Assembly (NCBI RefSeq): GCF_900172275.1
Contig: NZ_FWFT01000007.1
Span: 62,001-126,000, forward strand
Direction: 5' to 3'
Origin: Pseudooctadecabacter jejudonensis
GTDB lineage: Bacteria > Pseudomonadota > Alphaproteobacteria > Rhodobacterales > Rhodobacteraceae
DNA length: 64,000 nucleotides
Part shown: positions 44,457-52,599 of the stretch, piece by piece
Layout: the number at the start of each line of letters is the position of its first letter
Position numbering within the stretch: position 1 is the first letter of the stretch
Translations under genes and position numbers: made by a program
Notes under the pieces: model-generated
Told to the model about the DNA's origin: nothing
The model's input: the letters and a program-made list of their open reading frames with translations, nothing else
Databases searched by the model: none

Positions 44457-45338
44457 ATGACCAAACCCGTGATCGGCTTCATCGGCCTTGGGCTGATGGG
44501 CAGCAACATGGTCGAAAACCTGCAAACGCGGGGCTATGACCTCTTCGTCATGGCCCGTAAACAGGCCGCCGCCGATGCGGTTCTGGCGCGGGGCAACGCG
44601 ACCCAAGTGGCAACGCCCAAAGAAATGGCCGAAGCCTGCGATATCATCATGCTGTGCGTGACCACATCTGAGGTGGTTGAGGGTCTGATCTACGGCGACG
44701 ATGGCATTTTAGCAGGTATCAAGAAAGGCGCTGTCGTCATCGACTTTGGAACCTCAATTCCCGACAGCACCCGCAAGATCGGGGCTGATCTGGCTGGCAA
44801 AGGTGCGGGTATGATCGACGCGCCGCTGGGCCGGACGCCCGCCCACGCCAAAGACGGATTGCTCAACATCATGGCTGCGGGCGACCGCGCGACCTTTGAT
44901 CAGGTCAAACCGGTCCTCGATGATCAAGGCGAGAATGTCTTCTACCTCGGTGCGCTCGGCGCGGGCCATGTCACCAAGCTGATCAACAACTTCATGGGCA
45001 TGACCACTGTTGCGGCCATGAGCCAAGCCTTTGCCGTTGCAGACCGCGCGGGCATCGACCGCGCCCAGCTTTATGACATCATGTCGGCGGGCCCCTCCAA
45101 TTCACCCTTTATGGGCTTTTGCAAGGCTTACGCCGTGGATGGTGTCAGCAACCTTGGCTTCAGCATCAACAATGCCAACAAGGACATCGCGTATTTCCTG
45201 CAGATGGTGGCAGATATGGGCACGGCCTCCGCGATTGCCGAAGGCACGTCAGAGGCTTTGCAAGCCGGTGTTGCAGCGGGCATGGGTGACGGCAATGTGC
45301 CTGAGATTTTCGATCACTTCTTGACCCTTGAACGATAG
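44457..45338 (+). CDS. Beta-hydroxyacid dehydrogenase family protein, possible DEH reductase (293 aa)
   Basis: An NAD(P)-binding enzyme of the 3-hydroxyisobutyrate/tartronate semialdehyde reductase family. The cofactor site is GFIGLGLMGSNM (7-18), the substrate loop is DAPLGRTPAHA (about 121-131, replacing the common DAPVSGG), and the catalytic Lys is in GAGHVTKLINNFM (about 168-180). Members of this family and SDRs are both known to reduce 4-deoxy-L-erythro-5-hexoseulose uronate (DEH) to 2-keto-3-deoxygluconate. Placement between kdgF and kdgK supports that step, but the following SDR could do it instead. Tartronate semialdehyde reduction is an alternative. Confidence 0.8.
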   Translation: MTKPVIGFIGLGLMGSNMVENLQTRGYDLFVMARKQAAADAVLARGNATQVATPKEMAEACDIIMLCVTTSEVVEGLIYGDDGILAGIKKGAVVIDFGTSIPDSTRKIGADLAGKGAGMIDAPLGRTPAHAKDGLLNIMAAGDRATFDQVKPVLDDQGENVFYLGALGAGHVTKLINNFMGMTTVAAMSQAFAVADRAGIDRAQLYDIMSAGPSNSPFMGFCKAYAVDGVSNLGFSINNANKDIAYFLQMVADMGTASAIAEGTSEALQAGVAAGMGDGNVPEIFDHFLTLER

Positions 45339-45346
45339 GACAGCAG

Positions 45347-46093
45347 ATGAAACTTGCCGGCAAAACAGCGATGATCACAGGTGGCGGTCGCGATATCGGG
45401 GCCGCCGCTGCCCGCACTCTGGCGGCCGAAGGGGCCAATGTTGCGATCAGCTATTTCGAAAGCTCTGCCGGTGCGGATACGGTCGTCGCTGATATCGAAA
45501 AAGCAGGCGGCAAGGCCATCGCGGTGCAGGCGGATCTGAACACACAAGCGGGTGTTGACGCGCTTGTGGGCGCCACGCTCGATGCCTTCGGCGGCGTTGA
45601 TGTTCTGGTCAACAACGCAGGCGGCCTTGTGGCGCGCAAAACCTTTGCGGAGATGGATGTGGCGTTCTGGGAACAGGTCATGACATTGAACGTCACCAGC
45701 ACCTTCATGATGACCAAAGCCTGCCTTGAGCACATGAAACCCGGTAGCGCCATCGTCAACATCGCCAGCCAAGCGGCACGTGACGGCGGCGGGCCGGGAT
45801 CAGTGGCCTATGCGTCCTCCAAGGGCGCCGTGATGACTATGACACGCGGGCTGGCCAAAGAAGTCGGCCCCGACATCCGCGTCAACGCGCTGTGTCCCGG
45901 AATGATCGACACGGATTTCCACAACATTCACACCCCCGACGCAGGCCGTCGCGGGTTTGAGGCGAACGCCCCCCTGAAACGCCAAGGTACCATCCAGGAT
46001 ACCGCCAACCTAATCCTGTTTCTGGCCTGCGCTGACAGCGCCTTTATGACCGGCACAAACATCGACATAAACGGTGGTATGATCTTTTCCTAA
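45347..46093 (+). CDS. SDR-family dehydrogenase, possible DEH reductase (248 aa)
   Basis: A classical short-chain dehydrogenase with TGGGRDIGAAAA (11-22), NNAGG (about 87-91), and catalytic Ser in NIASQAA and Tyr/Lys in YASSKGA (about 154-160). The GGGRDIG cofactor turn, with Asp in place of the common Gly or Ser, is slightly unusual. It lies 8 bp after the beta-hydroxyacid dehydrogenase and 11 bp before kdgK. The best-known DEH reductase of alginate metabolism (Sphingomonas A1-R) is an SDR, so this gene is an equally good candidate for making 2-keto-3-deoxygluconate. Confidence 0.82.
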   Translation: MKLAGKTAMITGGGRDIGAAAARTLAAEGANVAISYFESSAGADTVVADIEKAGGKAIAVQADLNTQAGVDALVGATLDAFGGVDVLVNNAGGLVARKTFAEMDVAFWEQVMTLNVTSTFMMTKACLEHMKPGSAIVNIASQAARDGGGPGSVAYASSKGAVMTMTRGLAKEVGPDIRVNALCPGMIDTDFHNIHTPDAGRRGFEANAPLKRQGTIQDTANLILFLACADSAFMTGTNIDINGGMIFS

Positions 46094-46104
46094 AGGAGGC
46101 CGCC

Positions 46105-47004
46105 ATGCGCGTTCTTTGCATTGGCGAATGTATGGCGGAACTCGCCCCCTCTGATGTGGCGGGCGATTTCCGGCTGGGCTTTGCGGGCGATACGTTCAAC
46201 ACCGCGTGGTATCTGGCGCGCTTGGCCCCGCAAGCGGACGTGGCTTATTTTTCGGCTGTGGGCGACGATGCCATTTCGAACGACATGCGGACGTTCATCC
46301 GCGCAGGCGATATCGATGATACGGATGTGCAGACCCGCGCAGGACGCACCGTCGGGCTGTACATGATCGCCTTGAAAGATGGCGAGCGCAGCTTTTCCTA
46401 CTGGCGTGGCCAATCCGCCGCCCGCACGCTGGCCGACGATCCCGCAGCGTTGGCAAACGCGATGGACCGTGCCGATGTGATCTATTTCTCAGGCATCACG
46501 CTGGGCATCCTTGACCCTGCAGGCCGTGACACCCTGCTGGAGGCCCTCGCCAACGCCCGCGCCAACGGCAAAACGATCGCCTTTGATCCGAACCTACGAC
46601 CCAAACTCTGGGCAAACGGTGAGGAGATGACGGCCCAAATCATGCGTGGTGCGGCGGTCAGCGACATCGCCCTGCCGTCCTTTGAGGATGAGGCCGATTG
46701 GTTTGGCGATGCCGATCCACAGGCCACCGCCAACCGCTATCTCGGCGCGGGGTGCCCCAGCGTCGTGGTGAAAAACGGCGCGGCAGATGTGCTTTATGTC
46801 GATCAGGGCCAATGGGGCACTGTCACCGTCGCGGCCCTTGATATTGTCATCGACACCACCGCGGCAGGTGACAGTTTCAACGCCGGTGTTTTCGCTGCCA
46901 TCGTCACAGGGCAACCCTTGGACAAGGGCATCCACACCGCTTGCACGTTGTCCCGTCAGGTGATCGGACACAAGGGCGCTTTGGTGCCCGTTGACGCGAC
47001 ATAG
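46105..47004 (+). CDS. kdgK: 2-keto-3-deoxygluconate kinase (299 aa)
   Basis: A PfkB/ribokinase-fold kinase that phosphorylates 2-keto-3-deoxygluconate with ATP to KDPG. IGECMAELAP (6-15) and LGFAGDTFNTAWYLAR (about 28-43) are typical of KdgK. The C-terminal DTTAAGDSFNAG (about 251-262) contains the catalytic Asp and anion hole. All routes in this locus (DEH, DKI/KduD, UxuA) converge here. KDPG aldolase is not in the window and must be encoded elsewhere. Confidence 0.93.
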   Translation: MRVLCIGECMAELAPSDVAGDFRLGFAGDTFNTAWYLARLAPQADVAYFSAVGDDAISNDMRTFIRAGDIDDTDVQTRAGRTVGLYMIALKDGERSFSYWRGQSAARTLADDPAALANAMDRADVIYFSGITLGILDPAGRDTLLEALANARANGKTIAFDPNLRPKLWANGEEMTAQIMRGAAVSDIALPSFEDEADWFGDADPQATANRYLGAGCPSVVVKNGAADVLYVDQGQWGTVTVAALDIVIDTTAAGDSFNAGVFAAIVTGQPLDKGIHTACTLSRQVIGHKGALVPVDAT

Positions 47005-47019
47005 AGAAGGAACAGTTTG

Positions 47020-48156
47020 ATGCGTGAGACTTGGCGTTGGTTCGGTGAATTTGACCCTATTACACTGGCCGAGGTCCGGCAGACCGGTGCCGTGGGTATC
47101 GTCAGTGCCCTGCATGCCATTCCTTATGGCCACGTCTGGCCCCGCGATGCCATTGCCGCCCGCAAAGCTGAGATTGAGGCCGCAGGCCTGACATGGGACG
47201 TGGTCGAAAGCCTGCCGGTGCATGAGGACATCAAACGCGGCACCGGCGATATTGGCGCGCTGTTTGCCACGTACCGCCAGAGCCTTGCCAATTTGGCCGC
47301 CGAAGGCATTACCACCGTCTGCTACAACTTCATGCCGATCCTCGATTGGACGCGCACAGACCTCGCCGCGCCTATGCCCGGCGGTGGTACGGGCCTTGCG
47401 TTTGACGCTACCAAGATGGCCGCGTTCGAAGTGCACATGTTAGGCCGCGACGCGGCCCGTGATGATTACGCATCTGAGGCCCTTCAGGCCGGTGATCAAT
47501 GGTATCAAAACAGCACCGCCGAAGATCAGGCAGGGCTGTTGCACACCATCATGGCGGGTCTGCCTGGCGCCGTCGATACCTACGACATCGCAGGCCTTCG
47601 CGCCGTGTTGGAGACCTATCAGGGCCTGACCCACACTGATCTGCGCGCCAACCTGAAACGGTTCCTTGAGGAGGTCATTCCGACCGCCACGGAGCTGGGC
47701 ATCAACATGTGCATCCATCCCGATGATCCCCCCCGCGACATTCTGGGCCTGCCACGGATCGTGTCCACACGTGACGATATCGACTGGATCCTGAACGCCG
47801 TCGATGCACCCGCAAATGGGCTGACGCTGTGCACCGGATCTCTCGGCTCTCACCCTGACAACGACGTACCTGCGATTGCGCGGGCCTTCGGCGGACGGTC
47901 CCATTTCGTCCACTTGCGCAATGTCGCCAAACAGCCTGATGGATCCTTCTATGAAAGCGCCCATCTGGCCGGTGATGTAGACATGGTCGCCGTGATCCGT
48001 GCACTGTTGGACGCCGGCGCGCCCCTACCCTTCCGTGCCGATCACGGCCATGCCCTGCTGGATGACATCGGGCGGGATGTGCAGCCGGGCTATACCCTGA
48101 TCGGGCGCCTGCGCGGACTGGCCGAACTGCGCGGGATCATCGCCGCCCTCCGCTAA
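47020..48156 (+). CDS. uxuA: D-mannonate dehydratase (378 aa)
   Basis: Dehydrates D-mannonate to 2-keto-3-deoxygluconate in a metal-dependent TIM barrel. YNFMPILDWTRTDL (about 105-118) is a family signature. CIHPDDPPRDILGLPRI (about 230-246) and RADHGHALLDD (about 344-354) carry metal and catalytic residues. The ATG at 47020 was preferred over the TTG just before it because of the GAAGG spacing. It is the last gene of the ten-gene operon; its stop is one base from the end of the convergent TRAP gene. It links with uxuB and uxaC 4-7 kb away. Confidence 0.95.
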   Translation: MRETWRWFGEFDPITLAEVRQTGAVGIVSALHAIPYGHVWPRDAIAARKAEIEAAGLTWDVVESLPVHEDIKRGTGDIGALFATYRQSLANLAAEGITTVCYNFMPILDWTRTDLAAPMPGGGTGLAFDATKMAAFEVHMLGRDAARDDYASEALQAGDQWYQNSTAEDQAGLLHTIMAGLPGAVDTYDIAGLRAVLETYQGLTHTDLRANLKRFLEEVIPTATELGINMCIHPDDPPRDILGLPRIVSTRDDIDWILNAVDAPANGLTLCTGSLGSHPDNDVPAIARAFGGRSHFVHLRNVAKQPDGSFYESAHLAGDVDMVAVIRALLDAGAPLPFRADHGHALLDDIGRDVQPGYTLIGRLRGLAELRGIIAALR

Positions 48157-48157
48157 C

Positions 48158-49447
48158 CTACCCGTTCAGCAAATTCGGCAGGGTCATGGAAATGGCTGGC
48201 ACGAAGGTGATCAACATCAAGGCCACGAAAATCGCCAGATAGAACGGCCAGATCGTCCGCACTGCCTTTTCCATCGGCAACTTGCCAACGGCACAGCCCA
48301 CGAACAGGCACGACCCCACAGGGGGCGTACACAGCCCAAGCCCAAGGTTGACCAACAACACCATCCCGAATTGGATCGGATCCATGCCAAGGGCCATAGC
48401 CACGGGCAAAAAGATCGGTGTGCAAATCAGGATCAGCGCGGCCATGTCCATGATCATGCCCAGCAACAACAGCACCGCATTGATCATCAGCAAGATCAGA
48501 ATTGGGTTTTCCGTCAGCCCCATCATGAAGCCCACCATCATCGTCGGCACGCGGTAGAACGTCAGCATATAGGCAAAGGCCGCAGCACAGGCGATCAGGA
48601 TCATGACCATTGCCGTAGTCTTGACCGACTGGTTCACTGCGATCTTGAAATTCGTCCAGGTGAGCGACCGGTAGACAATCAAAGTCACCAAAAAGGCATA
48701 GATCACCCCGAAGGCGCCGGATTCCGTCACCGTGAACACACCAGACAGCACCCCGCCCACAATGATGACAGCCGTCAGCAAGCCCGGAATTGCACCAAAG
48801 AAGGCAAACATCAGCGCCTCCCACCCCGGGAACCGTTCAGCGCTGTAACCGCGTTTGACGGCCACCAGATAGGCCGCGGCGGCCAGACAGAGACACATCA
48901 GGATACCGGGAACCACGCCGGCCAAAAACAGGCTGGAAATGGACATGCCACTGCCCGCGCCCACGGCGATGGCATAGATAATCATGTTGTGGCTCGGCGG
49001 TATGATGATGCCCGCGATGGACGACGTGACGGTGACGTTCACCGCGTAATCTGCATCGTACCCCTTGTCTTTCATCACCGGAATAAGGATCGACCCCAAT
49101 GCCGAAATATCCGCAATGGCAGACCCTGAAATCCCGCCGAACAACATCGACGACAACACGTTGACGATGCCAAGGCCACCGCGCACAGCCCCGACGGCCG
49201 CTTGGGCGAATTTTACCAGACGGATGGCGATGCCCCCGTGGAACATCAGCTCTCCGGCGAAGATAAAGAACGGGATGGCCAGCAGCGAAAAGACGTTGAT
49301 GCCCGATATGATCCGTTGGAATCCCACCATCAGCGGCAGACCTTCGAACCAGAAGGCGGCGATGGCTGAGATCCCAAGGGCAAAGGCCACAGGTGTGCCC
49401 AGGATGACGCAGAGAGCAAAGACGCCCAGTAAAAGTGCAAGACCCAT
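48158..49447 (-). CDS. dctM: TRAP transporter large permease, DctM type (429 aa)
   Basis: A 12-13-helix membrane subunit that couples substrate uptake to the Na+ gradient. Family patterns are FFIFAGELMFHGGIA near 55-70, GGISGSAIADISALGSI near 95-112 and GMIMDMAALILICTPIFLP near 335-353. The start is 11 bp after the small permease gene. The operon DctP-DctQ-DctM is on the minus strand and converges with uxuA with a single base between them. Confidence 0.95.
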   Translation of the reverse strand: MGLALLLGVFALCVILGTPVAFALGISAIAAFWFEGLPLMVGFQRIISGINVFSLLAIPFFIFAGELMFHGGIAIRLVKFAQAAVGAVRGGLGIVNVLSSMLFGGISGSAIADISALGSILIPVMKDKGYDADYAVNVTVTSSIAGIIIPPSHNMIIYAIAVGAGSGMSISSLFLAGVVPGILMCLCLAAAAYLVAVKRGYSAERFPGWEALMFAFFGAIPGLLTAVIIVGGVLSGVFTVTESGAFGVIYAFLVTLIVYRSLTWTNFKIAVNQSVKTTAMVMILIACAAAFAYMLTFYRVPTMMVGFMMGLTENPILILLMINAVLLLLGMIMDMAALILICTPIFLPVAMALGMDPIQFGMVLLVNLGLGLCTPPVGSCLFVGCAVGKLPMEKAVRTIWPFYLAIFVALMLITFVPAISMTLPNLLNG

Positions 49448-49458
49448 CTTGGCCGTCC

Positions 49459-49986
49459 TTATTCGACGCTATCGGCGCGGGTATCACGCCCTAGCAAAAC
49501 CCGAACCAGATGGCCCAGGGCAAACACCAAAATCATCCCACCACAAATTGTCAGCGGCAACGATCGCAACCCTTCGGGCAATCCAATCAGGGGGATATCG
49601 TTTTTCCATTTGAATGCGGTCAGCTGCCAGCCATACCACATCATCAATCCGCCAAATCCCGCCATCATAAGGTCGGTCAACAGGACCATCGCTGTCCTGA
49701 TCCGCGCGGTGACCGCTTGGCGCATCATCACAACGGACAGGTGCGTGTGTTCGTAGACGCCAATGCCTGCACCAAGAAAAGCAATCAGCATGATCAGCAG
49801 CAAGGACAAAGGATCAACCCAAGTGGGCGTATCGTTCAGAACATATCGACCAAACACCTGATATCCCAACAACACCGTCAGGGAGACAAGTGCCACACCG
49901 GTGATCACGCGACACAGATAAACGATCCCGCGAAAAAGCGCGTCGACCGGACCGAGGCCGGTTTGATGGTCTGGATTATTGCTCAT
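49459..49986 (-). CDS. dctQ: TRAP transporter small permease, DctQ type (175 aa)
   Basis: A four-helix membrane protein (about 24-46, 58-77, 98-120, 140-160). The stretch GRYVLNDTPTWVDPLSLLLIMLIAFLGAG matches DctQ. I chose the ATG at 49986; a GTG further upstream lies inside the stem-loop that separates it from dctP. It partners the DctM-type subunit. Confidence 0.92.
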   Translation of the reverse strand: MSNNPDHQTGLGPVDALFRGIVYLCRVITGVALVSLTVLLGYQVFGRYVLNDTPTWVDPLSLLLIMLIAFLGAGIGVYEHTHLSVVMMRQAVTARIRTAMVLLTDLMMAGFGGLMMWYGWQLTAFKWKNDIPLIGLPEGLRSLPLTICGGMILVFALGHLVRVLLGRDTRADSVE

Positions 49987-50006
49987 GTGCCCTGCCTGCC
50001 GTGAAA

Positions 50007-50040
50007 GAAGACGCCCAGCCACCTAGAGCCGGACGTCTTC
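50007..50040 (-). other. Stem-loop between dctP and dctQ
   Basis: On the transcribed strand GAAGACGTCCGGCT pairs with GGCTGGGCGTCTTC around CTAGGT: 14 pairs, three of them G-T. It lies 17 bp after the dctP stop and 20 bp before the dctQ ATG. A TTTC follows, too short for strong termination. It would favour dctP mRNA over the membrane genes. Confidence 0.65.
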
Positions 50041-50057
50041 AGATTTAAAGGTGCCGA

Positions 50058-51041
50058 TTACTCGGTCGCTTGTGCCAGCTCGACCAGCGCGGTCATGTCT
50101 GGGTTTGCAGCGAGGTAATCCGCATAGACAGGGGCCATGGCATCCTGGAACGGCGTCTTGTCTTCGATCATGTTGATCTGGACACCAGCCGCTTCCACGG
50201 CCTCACGGGCGGCAGCCGTCTGTTCGTTCCACAGCACACGTTGGAATTCGGCGGCTTCTTGGGCCGCTGCGACCAGTGCGTTCTGCATGTCTTCGGACAG
50301 GCCGTTGAACTTGGCGGTGTTCACACAGATGCATTCAGGAATGATCAGATGTTCGGACAGGGAATAGAAGCCTGCGACCTCAAAGTGACCGACCGACTGG
50401 AAGGATGGCAGGTTGTTTTCTGCCCCGTCCACGACGCCTGTGCTCAGCGACTGATACACCTCGGAGAAGGCCATCGGTGTACCGTTGCCGCCCATGGCGT
50501 TGACCATGCCGGTGAACAGATCGTTGTTCATCACGCGGATTTTCATGCCTTCAACGTCAGCTGGCGAATTGATGGGGCCGGAATTGTTGTAGAAAGACCG
50601 AGCGCCCGCATCAAACCAAGCGATGGGCTGAATGCCAGCTTCAGCCATGGCGTCGGCCATTGTGTCACCGGCAGGGCCGTCCAGAACGCGGAACATGTGG
50701 TCCACATCGCGGAAGATGAATGGAAGCGACACAAGGTTGGCTTCTTTCACGATCGGACCGATGGGGCCAAGGTTGAAGTTGCCGATGTCAATCGCACCCA
50801 GCTGCACCTGCTCGAGCGCATCGGGCTGGCTGCCCAGAACGCCGCCGTGGAAGACCTCGATCGTGACGTCACCGCCAGTTTTTTCGGCGACCAGTTCGGC
50901 GAACTTATCCATTGCGGCTGTGTTGGGGTGGCCATCCACGTGGATGTTCCACGCGCGCATGTTCTCGGCGGATGCTGCCGTGGCACACAGCGCAAGCGCG
51001 GTTGCGACGGCTGGCAGTGTTTTTGTTATTGTCTTGTACAT
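50058..51041 (-). CDS. dctP: TRAP solute-binding protein, DctP family (327 aa)
   Basis: A periplasmic binding protein with a signal peptide cleaved after ATAASA (residue 25). SFYNNSGPINSPADVEGMKIRVMNN (split near 153-177) contains the family Arg that binds the substrate carboxylate. GTPMAFSEVYQSLSTGVVDGAENN (about 184-207) is the typical downstream block. The context of uxaC, uxuB and uxuA suggests a hexuronate such as glucuronate. It is the first gene of the TRAP operon, facing a GntR gene across 320 bp. Confidence 0.93.
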   Translation of the reverse strand: MYKTITKTLPAVATALALCATAASAENMRAWNIHVDGHPNTAAMDKFAELVAEKTGGDVTIEVFHGGVLGSQPDALEQVQLGAIDIGNFNLGPIGPIVKEANLVSLPFIFRDVDHMFRVLDGPAGDTMADAMAEAGIQPIAWFDAGARSFYNNSGPINSPADVEGMKIRVMNNDLFTGMVNAMGGNGTPMAFSEVYQSLSTGVVDGAENNLPSFQSVGHFEVAGFYSLSEHLIIPECICVNTAKFNGLSEDMQNALVAAAQEAAEFQRVLWNEQTAAAREAVEAAGVQINMIEDKTPFQDAMAPVYADYLAANPDMTALVELAQATE

Positions 51042-51361
51042 TCTTCTCTCCCTGTTTGTTCAAGTGGCGCGGGCCGGACGGTCGGGGGGATGCGCGCGGT
51101 GCGCGAAAATCCGTGCCTTTTCGTCCAAGCTCGCCTGACACAATCGCCCACTCCTCCACCGGGGGACCGCATCAAGGACAGCCAATGCAGTGTTTCAAAA
51201 GCATCGACCTTGTGCTAAGTGGTGACTAGTATCCCAGAATTGTCAAGACAGTTGTTCTCTGCTTTTGTCAAATTTTGACTACACTTGCGACAAAAGGCCG
51301 CTAAGTATCAGCGCGATTAAATCATCAGGGTCCTGCCCGCCCTGTAGAAAAAGGAACGACG
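51042..51361. promoter_or_regulatory. Divergent promoter region with a copy of the CTAGTATAC operator
   Basis: This 320-bp gap between dctP and the GntR gene holds CTAGTATCCCAG (51226-51237), matching 11 of 12 bases of CTAGTATACCAG at 37038-37049 (also flanked by GA before and A after). It also holds a GTCAAA-T-TTTGAC inverted repeat (51267-51279). A CTAAGTATCAG (51301-51311) is a weaker relative. No gene is supported here. Confidence 0.6.
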
Positions 51362-52042
51362 ATGCCAGACCGCAGCACAGAACGCGACACGCGATCGACC
51401 GCTGATGTCGTCTTTGACCAGCTCTATGAAGAGATCGCTTCGCTTCACCTTTTGCCCGGCACCAAGATATCCGAAGCCGAGGTCGCCCGTCGATTCGGCG
51501 TCTCGCGGCAACCGATCCGCGACGCCTTTCGCAGGCTTGGGGACCTTAATCTTCTCAACATCCGTCCCCAACGAGCCACGGTTGTCCGCCGCTTTTCCAT
51601 GCAAGAGATTGAGAACGCCCGTTTCCTGCGTCTCGCGGTGGAGCTTGAGGTGATCGAGGCCGCCTGCGCGATCTGGGATCAGACCTGCACGGATATGTTG
51701 CGCGAAAACATAGACGCGCAAAAGGCAGCCCTTGCCCAACACGACACGGCCACCTTCCATGACTTAGACTATGAATTTCATCTCCTGATTTGTCAGGCGT
51801 CCGGCAAACCCTTGGCCTTCGACACGATCCAATCGTGTAAACGCAGCGTTGACCGTTTGTGTGTTCTCAGCATGTCCCATGACGAAGAACGGGACCGTGT
51901 CTTGGCGGATCATCTGGAACTTCTTGATGCGCTGTCGGCCCACGATGTGCCGCGCGCCCGAGCCCTTTTGCGCCACCACGTGTCGCGCATCGACAAGGTG
52001 ATTTCTGAAATTCATCACGCACACAGCGACTATTTCCAATAG
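51362..52042 (+). CDS. GntR-family (FCD) regulator, paralogue of the 36.3 kb regulator (226 aa)
   Basis: The DNA-binding segment RFGVSRQPIRDAFRRLGDLNLL (about 45-66) and wing RPQRATVVRRFSM (about 69-81) are nearly identical in pattern to the regulator at 36262-36954, including QP(I/V)RDAF. The FCD domain (LDYEFHLLICQASGKPLAFD, about 137-156) is also similar. The gene diverges from the TRAP operon. Shared DNA-binding residues and a shared operator suggest that both regulators act on both promoters, perhaps with different uronate effectors. Confidence 0.9.
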   Translation: MPDRSTERDTRSTADVVFDQLYEEIASLHLLPGTKISEAEVARRFGVSRQPIRDAFRRLGDLNLLNIRPQRATVVRRFSMQEIENARFLRLAVELEVIEAACAIWDQTCTDMLRENIDAQKAALAQHDTATFHDLDYEFHLLICQASGKPLAFDTIQSCKRSVDRLCVLSMSHDEERDRVLADHLELLDALSAHDVPRARALLRHHVSRIDKVISEIHHAHSDYFQ

Positions 52043-52078
52043 GGTCGCGTCAGTCCGAACCCCAAGCAGGAGCACGAG

Positions 52079-52594
52079 ATGACCCACAAACGACCCAACG
52101 TTGGCGGTGCAATTGCGCCTTTTGATCTGAAGTGTGTCAGCGGCGGCACCCGCACCATTGGGGGGCCATCCGATCGTTGGACGATGGTCTTTATTTATCG
52201 CGGCAAACACTGTCCGCGTTGCAAACGGTTTCTGAACAAACTGGATGCGGTGTTGCACCAGTGGTCCGCGCAAATGAATGTCATCGTGGCCTCGGCCGAC
52301 ACGCGCGATAAAGCGGAAGCCGATCTGGCGGAATTCGGTTGGCGGTTTGATCTGTGCTACGGCCTGCAAGAGGCGCAAATGCGCGATCTGGGCCTTTATG
52401 TCTCTGCCCCGCTGTCAGAGGCCGAGACAACAGCCAATTTCGCGGAACCTGGCGCCTTCGGGATTAAGCCTGATGGAACACTGATGTTGGTCGATATCTC
52501 AAACGGGCCCGCCGCGCGCCCCGACCTTGAAGAACTGCTGGACGGAATGATCTTTAACATCACCAATGACCGTCCCGTGCGCGGCACGGCCTAA
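52079..52594 (+). CDS. Peroxiredoxin/redoxin-like protein with CPRC motif (171 aa)
   Basis: A thioredoxin-fold protein of the AhpC/TSA-Redoxin type. WTMVFIYRGKHCPRCKRFLNKL (about 35-56) carries a CPRC pair where AhpC has a single peroxidatic Cys in a PxxxTxxC setting. The sequence then runs NVIVASADTRDKAEADLAEF and ends with a redoxin-like PGAFGIKPDGTLMLVDISNGP. CPxC implies a disulfide exchange or peroxidase role in the cytoplasm. It follows the GntR gene by 36 bp on the same strand. Why it sits in a uronate locus is unclear. Confidence 0.75.
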   Translation: MTHKRPNVGGAIAPFDLKCVSGGTRTIGGPSDRWTMVFIYRGKHCPRCKRFLNKLDAVLHQWSAQMNVIVASADTRDKAEADLAEFGWRFDLCYGLQEAQMRDLGLYVSAPLSEAETTANFAEPGAFGIKPDGTLMLVDISNGPAARPDLEELLDGMIFNITNDRPVRGTA

Positions 52595-52599
52595 GCGGG

